A stretch of 34,439 nucleotides of DNA from Candidatus Omnitrophica bacterium 4484_213 (GTDB lineage: Bacteria > Omnitrophota > 4484-213), in the NCBI GenBank assembly GCA_002085025.1, contig MZGK01000015.1, forward strand, positions 1-34,439. Direction: 5' to 3'. The notes below the pieces were generated by a model, which saw only the letters and a program-made list of their open reading frames with translations, ran no database searches and was not told the DNA's origin. Made by a program: the position numbers and the translations under genes. Positions 15,963 to 23,193 of this stretch are shown piece after piece; position 1 is the stretch's first letter; each line of letters opens with the position of its first letter.

Positions 15963-16139
15963 GCGCATAACACAGCATAAAAGGTTCGCGCCTTGCGGCA
16001 TTCACCCAAACCCAGCCCTTTATGCATATTTTCATAGGGGCTAGGAAGATTGTTTTTTTAATAGATCCACTAAAATTTGAGAAATGCTTATAGATGGCAT
16101 AGGGGGCAGGGTTTCTTTTATGGCGAAGCCGTTATACGC
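15963..16139 (+). other. Long imperfect palindrome resembling an integron attC site
   Basis: The outer arms GCGCATAAC (15963-15971) and GTTATACGC (16131-16139) are complementary at 8 of 9 positions. GGTTCGCGCC and GGCGAAGCC form a second partly paired zone. The inner arms AAACCCAGCCCTTTATGC (16008-16025) and GCATAGGGGGCAGGGTTT (16097-16114) match at 15 of 18. The order R''-L''...L'-R' with a variable centre between two unrelated short genes fits an attC recombination site, although 177 nt is long and GTTATAC deviates by one base from GTTRRRY. Confidence 0.55.
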
Positions 16140-16171
16140 AATGGTTGCTAAGTAAAAAAGATGAGGTAGAT

Positions 16172-16743
16172 ATGAAGGTGAATCGCGCCGAATTTATATT
16201 GGTTAATAACCCTCTGCGAGGATTGATTCAGGAGGAATACGAACTCAATATTTTGTGCAAAATGTCTTCACTAAAAGATATAGAAATAGCATTGGAAATT
16301 GGCTGTGGGAATGGTAATGGAACAAAATTGCGATTGACCTTGATGAGAAAATGATAAATATTGCCCAACGCAATAATGATACTTCTGTTACTTATAAAGT
16401 AATGAATGCCTCAAAACTTGCTTTCCCTGACAATTGCTTTGATACAGTATTTGATTTTGGTACAATTCATCATATTCCGAACTGGAAAGATTGTATAGAA
16501 GAGGTAGGATAGGTGTTAAAGCCAAATGGTGAATTTATATGTGGAGAAGTATCTATCGAAACATTTACAAAAGGTATTAATAGATTATGGTGCAAACTAT
16601 TTAATCACCCCTATGATTATATGTTTACACCAAGGCAATTTACTGATTATTTACATCACAGAGGTTTTGAAATATTGAATTATAAAGAATTGAATCCTTT
16701 AAGATTGATAAGTCATTTTTCACTTAATGCAGTCAGGAAATAG
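16172..16743 (+). pseudogene. Class I SAM-dependent methyltransferase, frameshift and nonsense
   Basis: The gene starts at ATG 16172 (MKVNRAEFILVNNPLRGLIQ; the ORF start at 16145 is a TTG). EIGCGNGNGTK is the SAM-binding glycine motif. One added A near 16324-16327 continues it as IAIDLDEKMINIAQ, then LAFPDNCFDTVFDFGTIHHI, the usual motif II/III region. A TAG at about 16510 interrupts EEVG*VLKPNGEF, where relatives have R or Y. The remainder, to 16743, is intact. The substrate is unknown. It follows the attC-like palindrome directly and is followed by AATAACATAGCGC, which could be the left arm of another site. It is a probable second integron-type cassette, inactivated or mis-assembled. Confidence 0.75.
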
Positions 16744-16782
16744 AAATAACATAGCGCAGGTAAAAGAGATTTTTGCGTTTAT

Positions 16783-16851
16783 ACTTGAGCTACGCTCAAG
16801 TCCCTTAGGAGCGAACATTATTTGGAATTTATACTTGACCTTTGGTCAAGT
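16783..16851 (+). repeat. Pair of related hairpins before mtaB
   Basis: TTTATACTTGAGC-TAC-GCTCAAGTCCCTTAGG and TTTATACTTGACC-TTT-GGTCAAGTTCCCTAGG are two tandem 8-bp-stem hairpins with the same flanks, about 50 bp apart. They may be terminator or regulatory stems, or a repeat family. ATTATACTTGACT upstream of ilvB (29156 on) resembles the left arm. Confidence 0.6.
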
Positions 16852-16905
16852 TCCCTAGGGTCATTGGGATTTACTTAACCCTGACTCTGGCAAAGTTGAG
16901 TTATT

Positions 16906-18189
16906 ATGACCATCACCTTCAAAACCATTGGATGCAAGGTCAATCAGTATGAGACGCAATTACTGCGCGAGCAGTTTGCTTCTATTGGCTGGCAGGAAGT
17001 CGAGGAAGGTGGGGATGTCTATCTAATAAATACCTGTTCGGTTACTGCTGCCGCCGATAGAAAATCAAGGTATCTGATAAACAGTGCCTTAAAACTAAAC
17101 CCTCAGCCAAAAGTGATAGTTATTGGCTGTGGAGTGAATAACAGATTTAGCGGAATTAGAGATATTAAAGGGGTAGTTTTTAATGTCCGAAGTTTCGCTT
17201 CGGACAAACCCCAAACCATCTCTTATTTTAAAAATCATACTCGGGCATTTATCAAAATTCAAGACGGGTGTGATAACTTTTGCTCCTTTTGCATTATTCC
17301 TTATTTGCGGGGAAGATCTCGCAGTCGAGATGTAGAACAAATTATAACAGAGGTAAAACAATTAGCTGATAATCGGTTCAAGGAAATAATTCTCAGCGGG
17401 GTTAATTTAGGGGCTTACGGAAAGGATATCGGGATGAATCTAATAGATCTGATTGAGGAGTTAGAAAAGATAAAGGGGATTGAAAGGATTAGATTGAGTT
17501 CGCTAAACCCAGAGGATGTTACTCAAGATTTAATCGCCAAATTTAGGGATTCCCAAAAACTCTGCCCGCATCTCCATATCTCTCTTCAGAGCGGGGATGA
17601 TGCTGTCCTGAAGAGGATGAACCGTCCTTATACCAGTAGTGACTTTTTAAATTTAATAGAAAGAATTAGAAAAATAGACCCTTTATTCTCCTTTACTACT
17701 GACATCTTAATTGGCTTTCCTGGTGAAGGAGAAAGAGAGTTTCTAAACACGCTAAAGTTGGTAAAGAAAGTAGAATTCACTCGCACTCATATCTTTTCTT
17801 ATAGCCCACGAGAAGGTACTAAAGCGGCAAGTTTCCCCCAGATGGTTTGTTCGGCTGAGATTAAGAGAAGGCTCAATCTTCTCAAAGAGATAACCGCAGA
17901 GTCTTCTTATAACTATCGTCGAAGGTTCCTAAATCAAGATGCAGGCCCCGTTAGAAACAGAACACCAAAGGTATCCGTCGGTCACCGAAGGCAATCTTTC
18001 TTTAGCAGCGTAAAGGTCTTAGTAGAAGATAAAAAAGATAAAAATGGTTACCTAAAGGGCTACACCGAGCGTTATGTTAAAGTTCTTTTAAAAGGAAGCA
18101 ATAAGTTGAAAAATAAGATAATTTCTGTTAAAATAAACAAAGTGGATGTAGAGAGAACCTTTGGAGTAGTTGAGCGGAGCGAAAGATAA
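16906..18189 (+). CDS. mtaB: tRNA (N6-threonylcarbamoyladenosine(37)-C2)-methylthiotransferase MtaB
   Basis: A radical-SAM methylthiotransferase that adds a methylthio group to t6A37 in ANN-decoding tRNAs. The UPF0004 domain starts TIGCKVNQYETQ with NTCSVTAAAD and IGCG, the first iron-sulfur cluster cysteines. The radical-SAM motif is GCDNFCSFCIIPYLRGRSRSR near residue 122. HISLQSGDD and TDILIGFPGE follow. The C-terminal TRAM domain is disturbed by an in-frame insertion starting PVRNRTPKV (17946-18008). A second insertion, a 23-bp TCCGAAG hairpin (17184-17206), sits between the two cluster domains. At 427 residues it is a normal length. It pairs functionally with tsaE and tsaB, which serve t6A synthesis later in this window. 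The stop overlaps the next ATG by one base. Confidence 0.93.
   Translation: MTITFKTIGCKVNQYETQLLREQFASIGWQEVEEGGDVYLINTCSVTAAADRKSRYLINSALKLNPQPKVIVIGCGVNNRFSGIRDIKGVVFNVRSFASDKPQTISYFKNHTRAFIKIQDGCDNFCSFCIIPYLRGRSRSRDVEQIITEVKQLADNRFKEIILSGVNLGAYGKDIGMNLIDLIEELEKIKGIERIRLSSLNPEDVTQDLIAKFRDSQKLCPHLHISLQSGDDAVLKRMNRPYTSSDFLNLIERIRKIDPLFSFTTDILIGFPGEGEREFLNTLKLVKKVEFTRTHIFSYSPREGTKAASFPQMVCSAEIKRRLNLLKEITAESSYNYRRRFLNQDAGPVRNRTPKVSVGHRRQSFFSSVKVLVEDKKDKNGYLKGYTERYVKVLLKGSNKLKNKIISVKINKVDVERTFGVVERSER
17184..17206 (+). repeat. TGTCCGAAGTTTCGCTTCGGACA hairpin in mtaB
   Basis: A 23-bp hairpin with a 10-bp stem (TGTCCGAAGT-type) is translated as part of NVRSFASDK in MtaB. An identical 23-mer lies inside tsaB at 27632-27654. 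Two exact copies inside unrelated genes point to a mobile or copied palindrome. Confidence 0.85.
17946..18008 (+). repeat. CCCCGTTAGAAA element, partial, in the mtaB TRAM region
   Basis: CCCCGTTAGAAACAG matches the left end of the nested family. CCGTCGGTCACCGAAGG inside is a near-palindrome. The right end is degenerate (CTTTCTTTAGC). It is translated in frame as PVRNRTPKV and so on. Confidence 0.5.
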
Positions 18190-19283
18190 TGAAACGTATC
18201 TTGATAATGTATATTAGCCCTCATTCCGGACATCACCAGGCAGCACAGGCAGTTGAGGAGGGAATAAAAAGAGTTCATCCGGGAGCAGAGATACTGAACA
18301 TAGATGCCTTTAACTACACTAACCCCATCTTAGAGAAAGTGGTAAACAGGACATACACTGGAATAATTAAGAGAAGACCAGAGGTTTGGGAGTATCTCTA
18401 TGACAATCCATTTATCTTCCGTAAGGTTAAAAAATGGCGCCAGTTAGTCCATAGATTTAATTCTCCTAAATTAAGGTATTTGCTCGATAGTTTTAACCCC
18501 GATGCAGTTATTTGCACCCAGGCATTTCCCTGCGGGATGATTGCTGATTGTAAACCGCGAGATATCCTCCTCATCGGTGTTCTTACTGACTATATGCCTC
18601 ATTCTTACTGGTTAAGTGAGAAGGTAGGCTTTTATGTAGTTTCCTCGGAGGAGAGTAAACAAAGGTTAAAGGAGGAAGGAATAGAAGAAGAGAGGATTAA
18701 AATTTTAGGAATTCCGGTGCATCCCAAATTTGATGATGAGGTAAACAGAAAAAGGGTATTTCAAGAACTGAATTTAGACCCCAATTTGCCCAATATTCTG
18801 ATAATGGGCGGGGGGCAGGGTGTGGGACCTATAAAAACAATTATCTATCTTCTTGCTTATTTAGATCTGCCCTATCAAATTTTAGTAGTGGCCGGAACAA
18901 ACAAATCCCTCTTAAGGTGGTTAAAAAGAAGAGAACCTCGATTTAATAAAATAAGGGCATTAGGTTATGTGGATAATGTTAATGAACTGATGGATATTTC
19001 TTCTTTAATAATTACAAAGGCCGGCGGAATTACTACTGGCGAAGCGTTAGTGAAAAACCTGCCGATGATAATTATAAATCCGCTTCCCGGACAGGAACGA
19101 AAAAATACCCAATTTCTTGTGAAACAAGGTGTTGCCTTAGAAGCGAAAAATAGTAAGCAGGCGGCGGTACTTGCCAAGAGACTGCTCAGCAAACCGGAGA
19201 GACTGAGGGAGATTCAAAGAGAGATAGAAAAAATCAGGAGACCGCGAGCGGCGATTAATATTGCTAAATTAATATGTTCCTGA
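18189..19283 (+). CDS. MGDG-synthase/MurG-like glycosyltransferase (GT28)
   Basis: A 364-residue GT-B glycosyltransferase. The N-terminal half (ISPHSGHHQAAQAVEEGI at the start, then LNIDAFNY and the VVNRTYTGIIKRRP segment) matches the monogalactosyldiacylglycerol-synthase domain. The C-terminal half (IMGGGQGVGPI, then TKAGGITTGEALVKNLPMIIINPLPGQE) matches the GT28 donor domain. It probably transfers a sugar to diacylglycerol or another lipid at the inner membrane. The next gene is a lipid acyltransferase overlapping by 10 bases and a GT2 follows, so an envelope-lipid operon is likely. The acceptor cannot be read from the sequence. Confidence 0.85.
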   Translation: MKRILIMYISPHSGHHQAAQAVEEGIKRVHPGAEILNIDAFNYTNPILEKVVNRTYTGIIKRRPEVWEYLYDNPFIFRKVKKWRQLVHRFNSPKLRYLLDSFNPDAVICTQAFPCGMIADCKPRDILLIGVLTDYMPHSYWLSEKVGFYVVSSEESKQRLKEEGIEEERIKILGIPVHPKFDDEVNRKRVFQELNLDPNLPNILIMGGGQGVGPIKTIIYLLAYLDLPYQILVVAGTNKSLLRWLKRREPRFNKIRALGYVDNVNELMDISSLIITKAGGITTGEALVKNLPMIIINPLPGQERKNTQFLVKQGVALEAKNSKQAAVLAKRLLSKPERLREIQREIEKIRRPRAAINIAKLICS

Positions 19284-20131
19284 AGGACCAACCTTTTATT
19301 GTCTATAGAATCTGTCAAGAAATTGTCTTGCATTTACCTTTAAAATTTAGTTATAAATTAGCTTCGGCTATAAGCAATGTTTATCGTTGGCTGCACAAAA
19401 GAGATTACTTTACTATCCAGAAAAATTTAAGGATTATTTTTCCTGATAAATCAGAAAGGGAGATAATCAAATATGCTCGTGAGACATTTAGAAATTTTGC
19501 TATGCATCTGGTTGACTTTTTGTATTTTCCTAAATTAAATAGAGAGTATATTAAGAAGAATATAAAAATTGAAGGTGTAGAAAATTTTGATTCGGCTCTT
19601 TTAAAAAAACAAGGGATCGTTGGGATAACCGCCCATTTAGGGAGTTGGGAAATAGGCGGAGCAATAGCCGCTCTCCTGGGTTATCCAGTAAATGCAATTG
19701 CCTTGGAGCACTCTAATCGTAAGGTCCAGGATTTTTTTCTCCGCCAGAGAGAAGAAAAGGGAATTAAGGTAATCTTTCCGAGAGATGTAGCCAGAAAGAC
19801 CCTCGCGGCTCTTGGTAGAAAGGAAATCGTATCCTTCCTGAACGACAAGGATTATTTCGGTAGTGGGCTCGAGCTTTCCTTCTTTGGGCGAAAAACTTTG
19901 ATACCCCGCGGAGCAGCAGTGTTTGCACTTAAGACAAAGAGCTTGGTTGTCCCCGGTTTTACAGTAAGAGAGGCTGGTTGGCTTAAATTTGTTGTTGAGG
20001 AACCTCTATCTTATAAACCAAGCGGCAATGAGAAAAAGGATATAAAAGAGATTACCCAGAAGATTATTGCAATAATTGAGAAATATATTCGCAGGTATCC
20101 CGGACAGTGGTATTATTTTGATGAACTATAA
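19274..20131 (+). CDS. LpxL/HtrB-family lysophospholipid acyltransferase
   Basis: A 285-residue acyltransferase with the catalytic H-x4-E motif in ITAHLGSWEIGG near residue 118, and the later NDKDYFGSG and IPRGAAVFALK segments of the lauroyl/myristoyl acyltransferase family. Members add secondary acyl chains to lipid A at the inner membrane. This suggests an LPS-bearing outer membrane, or a related glycolipid given the upstream MGDG-type enzyme. It overlaps that gene by 10 bases and ends in the family-typical YPGQWYYF region. Confidence 0.9.
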   Translation: MFLKDQPFIVYRICQEIVLHLPLKFSYKLASAISNVYRWLHKRDYFTIQKNLRIIFPDKSEREIIKYARETFRNFAMHLVDFLYFPKLNREYIKKNIKIEGVENFDSALLKKQGIVGITAHLGSWEIGGAIAALLGYPVNAIALEHSNRKVQDFFLRQREEKGIKVIFPRDVARKTLAALGRKEIVSFLNDKDYFGSGLELSFFGRKTLIPRGAAVFALKTKSLVVPGFTVREAGWLKFVVEEPLSYKPSGNEKKDIKEITQKIIAIIEKYIRRYPGQWYYFDEL

Positions 20132-20144
20132 AAACAAAAATATC

Positions 20145-20198
20145 TACGAATTTACTAATCTATACGAATATACTAATGTTTTTATTCGTATATTCGTA
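20145..20198 (+). repeat. ATTCGTA palindromic intergenic repeat
   Basis: TACGAATTTACTAATC and ATACGAATATACTAATG are direct repeats. ACGAATATAC (20164-20173) pairs perfectly with GTATATTCGT (20188-20197). It fills the gap before the GT2 gene. No promoter was recognised here. Confidence 0.65.
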
Positions 20199-20242
20199 AT
20201 GGATTCATAATTAGTTGATGGTTTTAAATTTGTGATTTTATC

Positions 20243-20959
20243 ATGAATATTCCCATTCTTATCCCTGTTTATAATGAGCAGGCGACTATTGGACAATTGG
20301 TGAAAGAATGCCGCCGCTATTCCGATAGTATATATGTCGTTAATGATGGCTCAAGAGATAGGAGTGCGCAGATTGCCCAAGATGAAGGAGCGGTTATTAT
20401 TACTCACAGTAAGAATAAAGGAAAGGGAGCATCCCTTCGCGATGGCTTTCAAGAGATTCTCAAAGAGGATTTCAAGGCTCTCATTACTATGGATGGAGAT
20501 GGGCAGCACGATCCTCTTGAAATACCCAAGTTTATCCAGAAGTTTCAAGAGACTAACGCCGATTTAATTCTGGGCAGCAGAATAGATAGAAAAACAATGC
20601 CCTTTATTCGCCGGATTACTAATAGATTTATGTCGCGACTCATATCTTCTATGGTCGGACAAAGGATTCCCGATACTCAATCCGGGTTTCGTCTAATTAA
20701 GACAGAGATACTGAAAAATATCAATTTAGAAACATCTAATTTTGAGATAGAATCAGAGTTAATTATGAAAGCAAGCAGAATGGGTTGCCGAATTATTTCT
20801 ATTCCCATTTCTACTATCTATCGGCGGGAAAGAAGTAAGATTAAGCCAATAACAGACGCCTGGAGATTTTTGAGGTTGGTTATTAACCCTGTTAGGAATT
20901 CTGATGAGAAGCTCTTTCAAAACTTGGAAGGTTTATCTCATTCTAAGGGTAATTTCTAA
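20243..20959 (+). CDS. GT2 family glycosyltransferase (dolichyl/undecaprenyl-phosphate-sugar synthase-like)
   Basis: A 238-residue GT-A enzyme. PVYNEQATIGQLV at the start, VVNDGSRDRS near residue 32, MDGDGQHDP (metal-binding DxD) near 86, and DTQSGFRL near 150 match the polyprenyl-phosphate mannosyl/glucosyl synthase group. It lacks C-terminal membrane segments. The last 24 residues (NPVRNSDEKLF onward) come from a 77-bp palindromic element, so the native C-terminus has been cut off and replaced. It likely belongs to the envelope glycolipid group upstream. Confidence 0.88.
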   Translation: MNIPILIPVYNEQATIGQLVKECRRYSDSIYVVNDGSRDRSAQIAQDEGAVIITHSKNKGKGASLRDGFQEILKEDFKALITMDGDGQHDPLEIPKFIQKFQETNADLILGSRIDRKTMPFIRRITNRFMSRLISSMVGQRIPDTQSGFRLIKTEILKNINLETSNFEIESELIMKASRMGCRIISIPISTIYRRERSKIKPITDAWRFLRLVINPVRNSDEKLFQNLEGLSHSKGNF

Positions 20960-20963
20960 CGGG
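20887..20963 (+). mobile_element. CCCTGTTAGGAATTC...TTTCTAACGGG element at the GT2 3' end
   Basis: The ends CCCTGTTAGGAATT and AATTTCTAACGGG pair imperfectly. The 77-bp element is read as NPVRNS and so on, and includes the GT2 stop codon TAA. It is a member of the CCCCGTTAGAAAT family; no flanking duplication is visible. Confidence 0.7.
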
Positions 20964-20970
20964 CGAAAAG

Positions 20971-21687
20971 ATGGAGTTTCCCAAGGATGATAGATATTGG
21001 CAGGAAGAGCGGAGGAGGATGGCGGAGGAACAGTTGATTCCCCGTGGAATTAATGATAGAGAGGTTTTATCCGCTTTTTTGAAGGTCCCGCGGCATCGAT
21101 TTATTCCCTTTGAGTTTATTAACTCTGCTTATGCTGACCATCCTCTTCCTATTGGAGAAGGACAGACAATTTCTCAGCCTTATATAGTGGCTTTAATGAC
21201 CCAATGTTTAGAGTTAAAAAAGGGAGATAAGGTTTTAGAAATTGGCACTGGCTCAGGCTATCAAACAGCCATTCTTGCCGAGCTCAATTGTTCTGTTTAT
21301 TCAATGGAACGTTTCCCTTCTTTAGCCAGGCGGGCTAAGAATATTTTGGCTGAGTTAGGGTATGGGGTTCAGGCTGTTAAATCCCGCAAAGCGGAAATTT
21401 CGCCTTCAGCGAAATTATTTAACAGGGTGAAAATAAAAGTTGGGGATGGCACTAAGGGATGGCCAGAGTTTTCTCCCTATGCAAAGATAATAGTTGCTGC
21501 CGCCGCTCCCAGTCTTCCACCTTCTTTGTTTGAGCAGTTAAAAGAAGGCGGAGTGATGGTTATTCCTTTGGGAGATAAGTTTAGTCAAATGCTTACTTTA
21601 GTAAGGAAAATAAAAGGTAAGGTAAAAAGTGAAAATATCTGCGGTTGTCGGTTTGTCTCCTTGGTAGGGGAGGAAGGTTGGAGGTAA
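20971..21687 (+). CDS. pcm: Protein-L-isoaspartate O-methyltransferase
   Basis: A cytosolic repair enzyme that methylates L-isoaspartyl residues. FLKVPRHRFIP, HPLPIGEGQTISQPYIVALM and VLEIGTGSGYQTAILAEL (SAM motif I) are diagnostic. The end of the fold is seen in IVAAAAPSLPPSLFEQLKEGG and VIPLGD. Between motif I and the next strand a palindromic element (21372-21427) is translated in frame as about 18 residues, so at 238 residues the protein is longer than the usual 210-220. Confidence 0.93.
   Translation: MEFPKDDRYWQEERRRMAEEQLIPRGINDREVLSAFLKVPRHRFIPFEFINSAYADHPLPIGEGQTISQPYIVALMTQCLELKKGDKVLEIGTGSGYQTAILAELNCSVYSMERFPSLARRAKNILAELGYGVQAVKSRKAEISPSAKLFNRVKIKVGDGTKGWPEFSPYAKIIVAAAAPSLPPSLFEQLKEGGVMVIPLGDKFSQMLTLVRKIKGKVKSENICGCRFVSLVGEEGWR
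21372..21427 (+). repeat. CTGTTAAAT...ATTTAACAGGG element, copy B, in pcm
   Basis: GGCTGTTAAATCCCGC and TTATTTAACAGGG are the ends. Two inner stems, CCGCAAAGCGG and TTTCGCCTTCAGCGAAA, lie between them. It is inserted in frame in pcm without disrupting the ORF. Confidence 0.75.
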
Positions 21688-21741
21688 ATGAAGCCACAAT
21701 TTAAGCGACTAAAAGGAGATTAAATTGTATGACTGAATTTA

Positions 21742-21848
21742 CCCTGTTAAATAATCCGCCTTTGGCGGATTCCCCCGACATTACGTCGGGGGATTTAACA
21801 GGGTTCAATGCGCACAGCAACTTATGTTCACTTCGTTCCATAAGTTGC
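21742..21848 (+). repeat. CCCTGTTAAAT element, copy C, plus a second hairpin, upstream of the aminotransferase
   Basis: CCCTGTTAAAT to ATTTAACAGGG (21742-21803) encloses CCGCCTTTGGCGG and CCCCCGACATTACGTCGGGGG stems. TTTA precedes and TTCA follows it. GCAACTTATG (21817-21826) then pairs with CATAAGTTGC (21839-21848). A 51-codon ORF from ATG 21729, behind AAAGGAG, reads straight through both, so they may have destroyed a small gene. Confidence 0.75.
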
Positions 21849-21861
21849 CTGCTTATTAAAA

Positions 21862-23046
21862 ATGCATCCAGCAAATAGATTAAAAAGATTGCCGCCTTAT
21901 TTATTTACAGTAGTTGACGAATTAAAAGAAAGAGTGAGCCAGAGAGGTGTAGATGTTATTGACCTGAGTATGGGGAGCCCTGACCAGCCACCTCCCTTAG
22001 AGGCGATTGAGGAATTATGCCGTGCTACCAAACAGGAAGGAAATCAGCGTTATTCTCGGGAAAATGGCAAGATTGAAAAAAAGCTAAAACAAACAATTGC
22101 TAAGTGGTATGGGGAGCGTTTTGGAATTGAGCTCAGTCCAGAGACAGAGGTTCTTCCGCTTATTGGCTCTAAGGAAGGCATTGCTCATCTCTCGCTTACC
22201 TTTTTAAACAATGATGATATTGCTCTGGTTCCCTCGCCGGCTTATCCGGTGCATTTTAATGGGGCGATTATGGCTGGCGGAATTCTCTATAACCTTCCTC
22301 TCAAAGAAGAAAATGGATACAAACCTGATTTGAAAAAGTTAGATAAAAACATAATCCGGATGGCTAAACTCCTCTTTCTGAGTTATCCACATAACCCTAC
22401 TACTACTGTGGCAAACCTTGATTTTTTTAAAGAGGTAGTTAATTGGGGAAAGGGAAAAGAGATTATTATCGGAAATGACCTTGCCTACTCGGATATTGTT
22501 TTTGATGGATACAGAGCGCCTTCTATTCTGCAAGTGAAAGGGGCGAAAGATTTTTGCGTAGAATTTCATACCCTTTCAAAATCTTACAATATGCCGGGTT
22601 GGCGGATTGGTTTCTGCGTTGGGAATGCCGAGATTTTAGCCAGTTTAAAAAAGACAAAGAGTTATATTGACTTCGGTTTGTTTCGGGCAATTCAATCTGC
22701 AGCTATAAAGGTCTTGTCCGGGCCTCAGGATTGTGTGGCGAGAACAGTAGAGACCTATAGAAAGAGAAGAAACTTTTTTGTAGATGGCTTGAGGAAGATT
22801 GGTTGGAATGTGGAGACGCCAAAGGCGACCTTCTACATCTGGGCGCGTATTCCCCTTAAGTACTCGGCATTGACTTCAATGGAGTTTACACAGTTGTTGT
22901 TAGAAGAGGGAGGGGTGGCGGTTGCTCCCGGAACCGGCTTTGGCGAATATGGAGAAGGATTTATCCGCTTTGCTCTGGTAGAAAAAGAAGAAAGATTAAA
23001 GGTCGCTTTGGAGAGGATTAAAAAGATATTAGAGATTGAAGGTTAA
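21862..23046 (+). CDS. Class I/II PLP aminotransferase (AlaC/DapL-like)
   Basis: A 394-residue fold-type I aminotransferase. DLSMGSPDQPPP near residue 35, LIGSKEGIAHLSL near 100, SYPHNPTTTVA near 175, and the PLP lysine segment TLSKSYNMPGWRIGF near 238 are visible, with FIRFALV near the end. The pattern resembles AlaC-type alanine aminotransferases and the LL-diaminopimelate aminotransferase group. The substrate cannot be fixed here. It starts without a Shine-Dalgarno, just after the palindromic repeats, so translation may depend on mRNA structure. Confidence 0.88.
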   Translation: MHPANRLKRLPPYLFTVVDELKERVSQRGVDVIDLSMGSPDQPPPLEAIEELCRATKQEGNQRYSRENGKIEKKLKQTIAKWYGERFGIELSPETEVLPLIGSKEGIAHLSLTFLNNDDIALVPSPAYPVHFNGAIMAGGILYNLPLKEENGYKPDLKKLDKNIIRMAKLLFLSYPHNPTTTVANLDFFKEVVNWGKGKEIIIGNDLAYSDIVFDGYRAPSILQVKGAKDFCVEFHTLSKSYNMPGWRIGFCVGNAEILASLKKTKSYIDFGLFRAIQSAAIKVLSGPQDCVARTVETYRKRRNFFVDGLRKIGWNVETPKATFYIWARIPLKYSALTSMEFTQLLLEEGGVAVAPGTGFGEYGEGFIRFALVEKEERLKVALERIKKILEIEG

Positions 23047-23050
23047 GCTT

Positions 23051-23128
23051 TGCTTGATTACAGCGATTAAATTAAGATTACAGCGATAATTTCAGCAATC
23101 TTTGTAATCAGAGTTTAATCTGTGTATC
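23051..23128 (+). repeat. GATTACAGCG-type intergenic repeat, site 3
   Basis: GATTACAGCGATTA, AAGATTACAGCGATAA, TTTGTAATCAGAG and TTAATCTGTGTATCC form direct and inverted copies of the family word, filling the gap between the aminotransferase and the DUF72 gene. Confidence 0.75.
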
Positions 23129-23132
23129 CTTA

Positions 23133-23193
23133 TGGGGGCAATAGAGAAGTTGCCTCTAATAATACCTGTAATCAGGCATAACGAAGTTATGCC
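23133..23193 (+). repeat. Two hairpins carrying the DUF72 start codon
   Basis: GGCAATAGAGAAGTTGCCTCTAATAATACCTG (23137-23168) resembles GACGATAGAAATTGTCTCTAATAATACCTG inside element copy 1 near 10640-10669. GGCATAAC-GAA-GTTATGCC (23175-23193) is a perfect 8-bp stem whose right arm contains the likely DUF72 start codon. Confidence 0.7.

Noticed and set aside
15982-15998. Possible tRNA T-arm (GGTTCGCGCC)
   Set aside because: No acceptor stem, D-arm or anticodon arm can be built around it; it fits as an arm of the attC-like palindrome.
23132-23188. Longer DUF72 start at ATG 23132
   Set aside because: The extra 19 residues come from two hairpin repeats and do not resemble DUF72 N-termini.
23178-23190. 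loxP-like ATAACGAAGTTAT arm
   Set aside because: It only resembles one loxP arm by being a short palindrome; the spacer and second arm are absent and no tyrosine recombinase is nearby.
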